64,000 nucleotides of DNA from Chamaea fasciata (Eukaryota > Chordata > Aves > Passeriformes > Sylviidae). The DNA lies in assembly GCA_029207755.1 (NCBI GenBank), contig JARCOQ010000006.1, positions 70,096,093-70,160,092 on the forward strand, read 5' to 3'. Each line of letters starts with the position of its first letter. The stretch's first letter is position 1. The translations under genes were made by a program, and so were the position numbers. The notes beneath the pieces were generated by a model. The model ran no database searches. It was not told the DNA's origin and worked only from the letters and a program-made list of their open reading frames with translations. Below, piece by piece: positions 49,201 to 59,552 of this stretch.

Positions 49201-52200
49201 GATTTGATGGCAGCGAGACTGCGCTTCAAGGCACACGAAAGACCCCTACTGCGACCTTATTTTATAGCCCCGGCTTTTTATTTTCAGGGAGGAAAGATAC
49301 GTACCACCAGTGAAGGCATCTCCCTGCAACTCAGTGATGCCACACCTCTAAGCAAACTTACTCAGGTCAGGAAGATAAGCGCTACCATCAGAGCTTACAG
49401 ACCATTTGGTAGAGTCCTTTCCCAAGAATCCCCACATGGAAAGCAGCCAGGCAGCACAGAAAACAAACAAAAAACCCCTGGCCCCGTCTTGAATTAAATC
49501 ATGCGATTTATAAAACAATACTACTTTCTTGCAGCTTTCAGGAAAGTGGCACCTGAAACATGGGGGCGTCAAGGCTCGTATTCAGAATTTCTAAAAAGGT
49601 TTGGCCTACATCAAAGAAAGAGTGTGAAATAATACCACACTTCACCTGTCTTTCAATGCTGCATTTTCCTATGGGCACGGCAGTGTAAAGAATCCACATG
49701 GAAGTCAAAGCAGGATGTCTCCAGGATGTGAGACAGCCATGAAAGTCTGTCAGCAGGATTTTGCTGGGAAATCTCATTTACGATTCAATTTCTAAGAGCT
49801 GCTGAGTACCACAACTTCAGTGAAATCCGAGACAAGCTTGAGACAATTTAGCCAAATATTGCTTTATGCCTGGGAGGAGGTAAAAAGCAACAGGCACCAA
49901 CCATGGAAGGGAACCTGGAATGCAGCTGTACCAGTTGGGGAAATGGAGAATGAAGAATAACAAAATAGGAAGTGTGACTTGCACAGAGTGACTAATAAAC
50001 TGAAAAAGCTGGCAAATAATGGCTCGCAGGAAACAAACCTAGGAGGAAAAGGGATGTAGGGAAAGCTGTGATTGACACTACTGTCACAGGACAGAAATCC
50101 ACAGAAAGCCTGGGAAATGCAGTAAGAGACTGGCAGGACAAGCAATACCTCAAACCCAAGAAGGAATTCCAAGTCAGACTACTACGGGTAGAGCAGGGAA
50201 GAACGGCATTAGACCTCTTAGGTGTTTTGAGTCAGCTAAGCAAGGATGAAATGCATTCTAACATGGAAAAACAGCAGAGCAAACTCAGAATCGCAACCTG
50301 TGTGCTAAAAAATGGATGGAAAACCCGTGTGCTCTGTGCTTCTCAGCCTGGGCAAGACCTTTGGGGGTGACACCTGTGTCCAGGCTGGGTCACTGTTCTC
50401 AAAGAAGAATGACACCAGGCCTAAAGCGGACTCCTCAGGTCCCTTTTAGCTGCCTTCCAGATTTTCATGGCTCATAATGGAATGGAGGTCTGGATCTGGG
50501 GTGTCCTCATTACTAACCAACCACTCTTCAGGAGGTTAACAGCAGCTGAGAGAAAGCATCTCCTGTCTGTTTGGGAGGGAAGAGCTTTTGCTGCCAGCCA
50601 TACTCCTCCTGTGCCACCTGCTGACTGCTGTGCAATGCTGCACAAGAGCGTCCAGTGTTCCCAGCTGAGATACTCCAAATAATATGGGAGGTGGACGGGG
50701 CAGAACGCCAGTCAGCTCATGGTTTCCTCCACGAACGTGAATACTTTTCCCATTTTTCTGCCTGCTTGGGTAGGGATCCAACACAGAAAGTGTAAAACAA
50801 ATGCCTGGGAACCTCCACGGCATCAGTCTTGAATTTTAGATTTTAACCTGGCTCCCAGGCAGGCTACTTTAGCCTAAACTCTGGGAGTTATGGTCAAGAT
50901 GGGAAAAGAAGATGTGACATTGCTCCTTCTCCCATCTCCTATTAACACCTGACTGTTTCCAGGTAAACCGGAAGAGGAATTCTTCACACTGAAACAATCA
51001 GTGGTGCCGAACGTGGCTATACCTCGCAGCTGCTGCAAGGGGTAACTCCCAAAGCACAGCGCTGCAGCACCAGCACTTGGCATCTGCTCCAGCAACAGAG
51101 CTGCCTGTGGCCCTTACAGAGGACCCCAAAGCACATCCACATGGAGTAACAGGCCCCCCGGATTTGTATTTCTATTTCTTTCTTACTTACTCACGTTTCC
51201 ATTTTGCTCCGTTGCAGAACTGGACGAAGCACCACACACACACAGGGCTTTAAGAGCATTCCCTCCCCGGCATCAGCCAGCCTCACAGGAGCTCCCCAAA
51301 TACAACCCCAAGTGCCTCTGTCAGAGCCAGGACAGCAGCACACAGGTCTGGCTGAGCAGGCGCTCCGTTTCTCACCGGAGGTTCCCTGTCACCACACTAG
51401 ATGGCACAGCCGACAGAGGAACAGAGTTCCGCTGAGACACCGCCCGTGCGCCAGCCCTTCGTGACAACACCTTTGGCCGCTGCCTCGGTCACAGAGCTGG
51501 GGGAGTAAATATCTGCCCTCCTGTTTTGGTTTTGGTTCGGAAACGTGGAAAGGCGTCAGGCTGGAGGCTCCTGATCTCGGGCCAGCCAGCTGGGAATTCT
51601 GCAAAGTCACGTGTGGCTTTTCCAAATACTTTCCTGCTTTTCCAGCGCTCTCCCACTTGCTGAGCAAACCATGGTGCAACTAACTCAGCCTCACTCACAG
51701 AACACTGCTCTCAAAGTAATGCCACATCAGGAACGACTGCAAGAGCAAACTGAAGTCTTGAATTCATTAGAAACAGAATTACATCCCTGAGACTTAAAGA
51801 ATTTGATTCCTCGTCCCTCTATTGTACAGACACCATGCTCGGTTCTGATAAAAGCTCTAAAAAAAAAAATCTCAGTTGCATTTTGGAGCATTTCTGTTTA
51901 TCTGCTCTGGAAATCCTCTAAGGAGACAGAAGTCTCCAAGTTCTACAGGATATGAGCACTTCAAGAATTCCTAGAGGGGAAGAGACCAAAGCCTTCAAAG
52001 GGATAAGTTACCGTCTGCAATGGTCCACGCATTTCCTTCAGAAGAGGAACCTCAGCCCTCAGTGACCCTTCTCAGTTCTCCCCTGTCCAGCATCTGTGCT
52101 TCTAACACTCTGCAACTGATCAGCAGCTCAGGAGTTTCACCCTTAGTATTCACTGAGACCCTTGTTTGACAAAAACAGGAGACAGCAAATTAATTCTAGG

Positions 52201-54330
52201 CACCCTAAGAGGAGTTGCAAAGCAAACAACTCAGCTGCTGCCCGCACAATGATCACTGCTACAGGCACGGGTAAAACCCATCGCATCCACATAAATCCAT
52301 GCTGCCTCTCGAAGGGAAAGGCCCTCTGGGGACAATGCAGGACTAGGCTGGGAATGTGAATTACTGAACTGTCCTTCCTTGCCTGTCTCTTTGTCACAAG
52401 CTTGGTGACTCCCTCTTTTTGTAACGACACAAATGCATTTGTGCTATCAACAATTACCCTGAGTACTCAAAGCAATCGGGGTGCTTTGCTTTAGTTTCTT
52501 TTGCAGGTGCTGGGTGAAAAAGTCTGGCACCAGAAGAGGCCTGAATGAGCATGGAGATGAACAGCAGAGGAGACCTTTGCTCTACCCATTAAAGCAGCAC
52601 GCTGCCTTTCATCCTGTGCATTTCTGTATCTTCATAATAAACCTTTCCTTAAGGGTTCCTGCAGGAGTCTCTTCTAAGCTGTGTTTGCTTGATGTCTCTT
52701 CCTATCTATGCTGTTTTATCAAATGTGCTCCAGGAAAGAAATGTGGGGTTAGCAGCTCCAAACACCACCTCCTCATCTGCGCTGAGGACTGGCAGGAGGA
52801 TGCCCTTTTAGTGTGATGCTACAATAATTAATGGGTTGTATCTGCTCTGCTGCAGGGAGGTGGCCGGGAAGTCTAAATTGCAGTGCACGCATCGTACTTA
52901 CAGAACAGCAGGTGGGAAGGCACCCGGACTGGCAATCCCAGCTCAGCAAGGTGGTGCACAGACACAGAGCAGGGAACTTTTTGAAGGCTAGGAGAAAAGG
53001 AACCTTAGTAAACTGCAAAATAATCGCCTACTCCACAAAGTTTCAGTAGTCAGTACAGCTCATTACAGCCAAGGGTCTGTTTGAAGCAGCAAGCCTGAGC
53101 CGCACCTTGAAGCACCGACAGTGGTAGAGTACACCCAATCCCTCAGTCACTGAGAAAGTGCCCAGGCATATCCTGGCCCCACAGCTCTTTCCTTCCCCTG
53201 TGTCACTGAGCAGGAGATGTGAGCAGTGCACTTTCAGCCCATGCCAGGACACAGCCCAGACCGCCAAGTACCAAAATAGATATTTTGACTTAAGCACCAG
53301 CTCAGCACTTTGCTGGAGGAGACAGTTTCCTAGCTACTGTGGTAGGCAAAGAAAGGGAAGGTATTTAGATCATGAATTCTGTGTCTCTGCACAGCCACCC
53401 TCCTCCATGTCAGCCAGGGAGCTGCCCCACGGAGGCTGCACACTTGTGCTTCTATAAATTCGATTGACATTTACTGTCCCGTTAAGCTGAGGGTGCACTG
53501 CTCGAACTGACACTGAAAGATTAAGGAGTTCACACACTGGAAATAGACTTACTGGGACATCCACTTAGCCATTCTCTTGTCTAATGAGATAGTGGGAAAA
53601 ATCTCATCAGTGGGCTTTAGAGATCCAGTCATGACCACACCTTTGGTCAGATAAAGAGGATGGATTAAAAAAAGACAGTAATCAGAACCGAGTGGAATTG
53701 CCTCCCCTCGCTCCTTCCCTAGTGCTAATCTTTGGTATTATAAACATTTTCAGTTTGTCACTCTGGAACTGCCAATTCAAAATACAAAGTCCCAAGGTGT
53801 GCTTACTAAATTTCTCGGGTTTCTAGTAAGGTTCACGTGTATAACCTCTTCATTTTGAAATTAGGTTTGACATCATCACCTCGAGAGTAATAAAATGAAG
53901 GTAAACCTAATTAAACATCAAATATCCTCTGCATTAATGGACTCTGAAGTCCTGGTAGTCCAAAAAGCTTCCTGAGCATAATACAGAAGCCAGGAGAGCA
54001 GGGCTACGTAAAGGAATCCAGTTGTAGTCATTACGGTATGATGAAGAGGCTACAAAATCAGTAGGGAATTCGTCTCGGTTCTCAAAGGTATCAGAGCAGG
54101 ACAGGATTTTCACCAGCACAAGGATTAAAATTACCAGTCAATCAGTCCCCCTCAGCACACGCCTGTTGGAGCACCTAAGCCCACCAGCACTGCTAGAATT
54201 CAACCCGCCCTTCGTGACCCTGCCTCGGCAGGGGGCTTGGGCTTAGGTGGCCTCTACAGGTCCCTTAGACCCCCATCAATTCTGAGAGAAGGCAGAGAAG
54301 TAACAAGTGGAAACTTTCTCGGCCCTGCCT
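43260..54330. other. About 11 kb between divergent SCARB2 and STBD1, no recognised gene
   Basis: The two promoters diverge from this interval. In human FAM47E occupies it, upstream of STBD1. I found no stretch I can equate with FAM47E, only one orphan exon-like segment (46907-46945). Short (CA)n runs occur near 45841-45852 and 45909-45922. Open frames up to about 180 codons are present but lack coding character. Confidence 0.5.
46907..46945 (+). other. Orphan exon-like segment, 39 bases
   Basis: A pyrimidine-rich tract and TTCTAG acceptor precede 39 bases followed by a near-perfect donor (CAG|GTAAGT). One frame is open across it (phase 2 entry, ESYKERARFLTD plus two bases of the next codon); the other two contain stops. 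I do not recognise the peptide. It could be an exon of a FAM47E-like gene, a non-coding RNA exon, or chance. Confidence 0.25.
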
Positions 54331-54334
54331 TCGG

Positions 54335-54468
54335 GAGCTCACGCCTCCGCGGCGCGGCTCAGCCCAGCCCCGCCCGGCCCGGGGCGGCTCCTCCCCGGAT
54401 CCGGAGCGCGGCTTAAAGCGGCGCCGGGGGCGCGGCCGCGGCGGGTCCCGCTGCTGCAGCGCCCGGCC
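54335..54468 (+). promoter_or_regulatory. STBD1: STBD1 GC-rich promoter
   Basis: GC boxes (CCCCGCCC near 54368, GGGGCGG near 54381) and a TATA-like CTTAAAG at 54412-54418 lie within about 110 bases of the ATG. The CpG-rich block continues through exon 1 and into exon 2. Confidence 0.55.
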
Positions 54469-55622
54469 ATGGCCCGCGACCGCGGCCCGCCCGTGCTGCC
54501 CGCCGAGCCCCGCGGCTGGGGCTGGCTGGGCGCGGGGCTGTGGCCGGCGCTGCTCGTGGGGCTGCTGGCCGCCATCGTCGCCTGGTTCTGGTACGGCGAC
54601 GGCGACCGGCGAGCCGAGGCGGGCGGCGAGGCGGCGGCGGCCGGCAGAGAGGGGCCCCGGCGGGCCGGCGCGGGGCCGGCGGCCACAGGTACGGGGATGG
54701 GGATGGGGAGGCGATGCTCGGGGTGTCCCGGGCTGCCCGAGCCTGCGGGAACTTGGGTTTGCCGGCGCTCGGTTTAACCCGCTGCCGTTCTCCCTCAGTG
54801 TCACTTGCGGAGGATGCTGCGGCGGCCGGGGAGCCGGTGAGGCGGGAGGGCGCGGCTACTGCCCGGTCCGGCCTTTGGAAACCAGGAGAGGATCTGGCGG
54901 CTGTTTCAAGGGAAGAGCTTAACCACGTACCGAGCGGTGCAGTTCCGGGCGAAGCTGTGGAGCTGGAGAAGCTGATCCCGAAGCACGCTGTCACGGACAC
55001 GGGGGAGCATCTCGCTGATGTGGCCGGCAGCCAGGCAGGCGATCCGGGAGCCCAGGTGGGACAGGCAAGTGACGGATGGTGCGTGATGAACTTGGCAGGA
55101 GCCTCTGACGATGACTGTAAGGACAGAAATGAGGAGCAGCCGTGTCAGCCAGCTGAGAGGAGGGACTTGGACCATGAAGAGTGGGAAGTTGTTTCTGAGC
55201 ACCTGGTCGAAGGGGAGGATGGCAAGGATGGCAGCATGGAAGACTCAGACAGCAAGGAATGGGAGCAAGGAGACTGCTGTGATGGGGACTCGAAAGCAAA
55301 GAGAGTTGCAGCCGTGCCCCCCATGTTCCAGAACATCCACGTGTCTTTCCGTGTGCACTACATCACCCACTCGGACGCGCAGCTCATCGGTGTCACGGGG
55401 GACCACGAGTGTCTGGGCCAGTGGCACAGCTACGTCCCCCTCAGGTGTGACAAGGATGGCTTCTGGTCCGAATCCATCAGTCTGCCCGCAGACACCAGAG
55501 TAGAGTGGAAATTTATCTTGGTGGAGAATGGGAAGGTCAGACGCTGGGAAGAATGCAGTAACAGGACCCTAGTGACTGAACACGAAGATCAAATTGTTCA
55601 CCAGTGGTGGGGATACCATTAA
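54469..55622 (+). CDS. STBD1: Starch-binding domain protein 1, complete, two exons
   Basis: STBD1 (genethonin-1) tethers glycogen to membranes and delivers it to autophagosomes and the lysosome. Exons 54469-54688 and 54799-55622 (TAA) are joined across a 110-base GT-AG intron in phase 1, giving 347 residues (human 358). Residues about 16-38 are a hydrophobic membrane anchor (LWPALLVGLLAAIVAWFWYG) near the N-terminus. The middle is poorly conserved and acidic. At Trp202 the motif HEEWEVV matches the known Atg8-interacting motif (human Trp203), which binds GABARAP-type proteins. Residues about 249-347 form a CBM20 glycogen-binding domain with conserved Trp residues (LGQWHSYVPL, VEWKFI) and end HQWWGYH. 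The ATG at 54469 has CGGCC in front and is the only one giving the membrane anchor. Confidence 0.95.
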
Positions 55623-56042
55623 TGGGAAGGTGGAAGCTGCTGATCTAATGGCAGAGCTGCCTAGGTGAATCACTGAGCCCCTAAACCTTAGGGGGGCTCC
55701 CCTTCTTCTCTAGGAGACCCTCTCAAGTGCAGAGCTGTGGAAATCCCGTATCAAACCACGTAAGCAGCAGATCTCTTTAGGAAATCTTTTGGCAACCTGA
55801 AAAATCAACTTTGAGCGTGTGCTGAAGAGACACAAGTAGGCTAAGAAGGCATGAGCAGCATTCCAAGCACCTGCCTGTCCAGGTGGATCTGGACCCTGGA
55901 CTCGAGTTAGTGTTGCTTTGAGTGGGATGCATCTTGGTACCCGCTGCTTGGGCCTGGGAAGCGTACTGGGAGGTGTGGTTACCAGCACTGTAACAGGAGC
56001 TTAAGCGTTTTAATTTATGTAATGTATTAAGGAAACAATAAA
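55623..56042 (+). terminator. STBD1: STBD1 3' UTR and polyadenylation signal
   Basis: A canonical AATAAA lies at 56037-56042, about 415 bases after the stop codon, with T-rich and TG-rich bases downstream. Confidence 0.75.
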
Positions 56043-59000
56043 CATTTTCAGATTGACAGTTCACTACCAGTTGACCAGTGACCTCACTCGTTTTGGCAAC
56101 TTTGATCCAAGTGAGCCACTTGACGTGAAATCTTAGTGCTGAGGAAGTGATTGGTGAGAAGTGGCCCCCCCCCTCTTGCGAGTAACAAGAGGTTGAACCC
56201 CAAAATAGTTCATTCTCTACCCCCTACTGTCCAGCAGTCACCTCGGCTCAAATGAAAGGCTTGGCAGGCAGCTCCACTCCTGCTGAGGGGAGAGCAAAGG
56301 TCAGAAAGGACTGTCTCGGCTTAATGAATTACTTTGTCAGGGTGGGAGCAGGCTTTAAAAAAAACCTGGAATGCTGTGACGGCTAGGGAATAGGGTTCTG
56401 GCTGGAACAGAGTTAGGTGGCACAGTGACACAGTATTGTAAGCAAATACTTGGCTTAACCTTGTAAATATTTTTTAAGACTAAGCTTTTCAGCTTGAATT
56501 TATTTTAAGTTGTGGCCTTCTAGTGATGAAGTAGAATACTTCCAGCTTCAGCTAGTTGGTATCTTTATGTGATAGAAGCAGAAAGCTGCTCTGCTTCCCT
56601 GCCTTTTGTATTTTTGGGTACAAATACATGATGCCACTTGAGCAAGCTCCTCTTTCCACAATACTGAACCGAGCTCTGGCCTGCAAACAGCCCTTCCCTC
56701 GAGTGAGCTTGGTCTGGGAGAGCAGAGTTTTGCAGGAGATCTGAAAGTAATTAACACTTTGGTTTGGAAGATGTACTTCAAAAAGCACATCACTGATCTA
56801 AACACCTCTGCTAATTCTCCTGCTCTGTGTGGTGGAGCAGTCTGGATGTGTGAAATAGAATAGCTTTGGTGAAAGACTGGAACACGAACTTCAGAGGCTG
56901 ACCTCCTGCACCTGGTGAGTTAATGGGCATCCAGTTGGTTGGAAAATGCTAGAGCTGCTGGGAAGAACAAGTGTTGAAAATGTTCTTACTGGGACTTGGG
57001 TACCAGCTTTTCAGAGAGTGGGTGGGGCTGCCTGCTCCTGCAGACCTGGCCACAAACTAATTCAAGGAACTCCTGGGAGGGTATTGAGGGGAGGGTGAGG
57101 AGGGAGAGAGACTAAGGCCAAGGAACAAGTGTACTGGCAAGATGGAATTTTGATTTTTATCCCGTGAAACAACCTCAGCTGTATTCTTTGCACTTGGCTT
57201 TTCTAACTAGAAACTTGAAGTGGATACTATATCTAATACACAACGGCAATAGAAGGCGATCTTCAGAAATCCCTGAAGTCAAAGCAAAACATTTCACATC
57301 AAGGTGATTACAAATATCTTCCCCCTAATGCAAGCTCCTCAACCAGTGAGATGCTGTCAGCTTAAGAAGCGCTTGTCGCGCAGCCACTGCCACCTGAGCG
57401 TATTTATACACACGCTTGAGGCTTGTCTGAGGAGATTAACTGTGCCATTAGATTAAGTTATTCACTAGAAAGCTACTTAACCTATGCTAGAATAGATTCT
57501 CTAATGCAGCGCTGAACATGTCAAACAGACCAACCCTGAGAAGTCTTTCAAACTGAGAACAATTTTTTTTTTTAAAACGCCCTGTGCTTTGATCCCACAG
57601 ACAACTCACACTCCTCAGGGTTGTGTCGTCTTGCTGAATGATCATCTGTGGTTTCTGCAAAGACCCGCAATGAGCTTTTGCTGCAGCCTCTAAATTATTT
57701 TGTCGTTCCCATCACTGCTTCCCCAGCAGGACCTATGCTGTGTAAATTAAATGGTTTGGGTGTGGTGAAAGGAAGCAATCTGGATTTCAGTTTTTCTGGA
57801 GGAACCTAGCAGTATTTTCTCCAAGTTCACAGGGGTGTTTTCTCATTATCGAACAATCTGTTCGCTCAAAGGTGAAAGTCGATTTAAACAAAGTTGCCTT
57901 GCTGCATAAAAAAGATGCTGCTGGAATGGCTGATAGCTGTCAATGTCCTGGCTGTGAGAGCAGTGAAGCTACATGTGAGAAACAACTTACTGTTGACACT
58001 CCTGAGTGGGTCTAACAGCCAGCAGCTCGGGAGATTTCCAAGCAAACAACAAACTGTCTCACTCACAGCTTGGCAAAGCCTGCAACCACAGAGCTACCTT
58101 TAAAGGTCACCTGCTCATACCTCTGACAACAAACTTCTGACAAACTAGACAATTTGATTATTTTCATGCGAAACACAAACTATTCCTTTGAGTGAAATAG
58201 TTTGGTGCCCAAATGCTGCATGCTGGATGGTGATCTGTGCAAGCAGCCTGAGGGGACTGGGCATAAACCATTTTAAAGTCTCCCACAAAAACCTTCACTG
58301 CAGCTAGTTTGCTTTGCAAAACCCACGCCCATCCCACATTCTCTCTGGGAGCTGAACTTACCCTTTGGAGTGTCTCCACACATTAGCCTGGTGTTGGGTT
58401 TTCTCTCCCGGGGGTCGGCTGCCATCTGTGGCGTCCTTGCTGTGGGCAAGCTCGGCCTAACAGTCCTCCCGTGCCATCCACCTGCATGACATGGAATGAC
58501 AAGCACAGAGGCCAGCATCTATTGAGCTGCTCTAAGGCTCATGTGCCTACGAGCTGTTCCTTGCCTGCTGCTGGTGACGGGGGGGAAGCCCAGACATGTC
58601 CCCAGCTCTGCTGGTTCCAGCTAAAGGATGTTAGGCTGCTGTTTTGGACTGGCAGATGCCCCTCTCTTCTCTCTGACCCCTCCAGCTGCTCCCTGCCTTT
58701 GGCACACAGCTCCAGCTTCTGCAACTCTTTCTAGCTTGGCTCGTTGAACACAACTGGGAGTGCACTGACCAGTGACCTTTCCCAAGGGTTCTTATTCTCT
58801 ACACGTATTCTCTCCTCTTAAGAAAATTTTGGTAGATTTGTCCAAGATGTGTGGCAAGTCCAAACTGTGATACATGCACCGTTTCAACCAATCCTTTCAT
58901 TCTCAATGCAACCAATTCCTAGGACAAGGGAGATGCTTTTACTAATATTTCGACTGAGCTTGCAACACAGCTGCAAAAACTATCAAAAACAGTGTAAAAA

Positions 59001-59190
59001 TTATGAGGAAAAAAAACCCCAAAAAATCCACAAAAAACCAAAAAACCTCCTAGGATTAAAATACCACTGGCAATAACTGAGGACATCTTAGGAACAACTC
59101 AGTAATTTCTTCTCCCCAGACAAGACTTGAACTAAAATTTGATGAGTCCATTCTTGCTTAAATGAGTCACAGTACGGTATGGAATTCAAA
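56043..59190. other. Convergent gap between STBD1 and CCDC158, no gene seen
   Basis: Three kilobases of mixed composition. No exon, RNA gene or clear transposon was recognised. No AATAAA for CCDC158 was found on the minus strand in this stretch, so the end of that transcript is unknown. Confidence 0.5.
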
Positions 59191-59194
59191 CTTC

Positions 59195-59415
59195 AAGAGG
59201 AAGAATTTAGCTCAGACATAGGGAGAAATTCTTCCCTGTGAGAGTGGTGAGGCCCTGGCACAGGGTGCCCAGAGAAGCTGTGCCTGCCCCATCCCTGGAA
59301 GTGTCCAAGGCCAGGCTGGACAGGGCTTGGAGCAACCTGGGATAGTGGAAAGTGTCCGTGCCCATGGCAGGGGGTTGGAATGAGATTATCCTTAAGGTCC
59401 CTTTCTACTCTGTAC
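59195..59415 (+). mobile_element. CR1-type LINE 3' fragment, plus orientation
   Basis: Sense-strand CR1 features run in order: GGGAGAAATTCTTCCCTGTG, GTGAGGCCCTGGCACAGGGT, GCCCAGAGAAGCTGTG, CATCCCTGGAAGTGTCCAAG, GGCTTGGAGCAACCTGG, CATGGCAGGGGGTTGGAATG and AAGGTCCCTTTC. The terminal short repeat is lost. It lies about 140 bases downstream of the CCDC158 stop codon on the opposite strand, so it may be inside that 3' UTR. Confidence 0.9.
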
Positions 59416-59552
59416 TTCCTGCTCATTTAAAATAAGAGCTATAAACAAGAGTTTAAAAATCGTAAAGGCTTTTGTTATTAATCTTTAAAAACGTAACTTA
59501 TTTTAAACACAGTGTACCTACGTGAAAGCGACCACTAATGCATACAGCGCCT

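Noticed and set aside
50068..50370. 100-codon open frame between SCARB2 and STBD1
   Set aside because: It looks moderately protein-like but matches no family I know, has no promoter or splice context, and may be decayed repeat sequence.
54540..54798. Retained-intron reading frame giving STBD1 another N-terminus
   Set aside because: The exon 2 frame is open back to 54540, but this version is Arg/Gly-rich, lacks the membrane anchor and ignores a good GT-AG intron.
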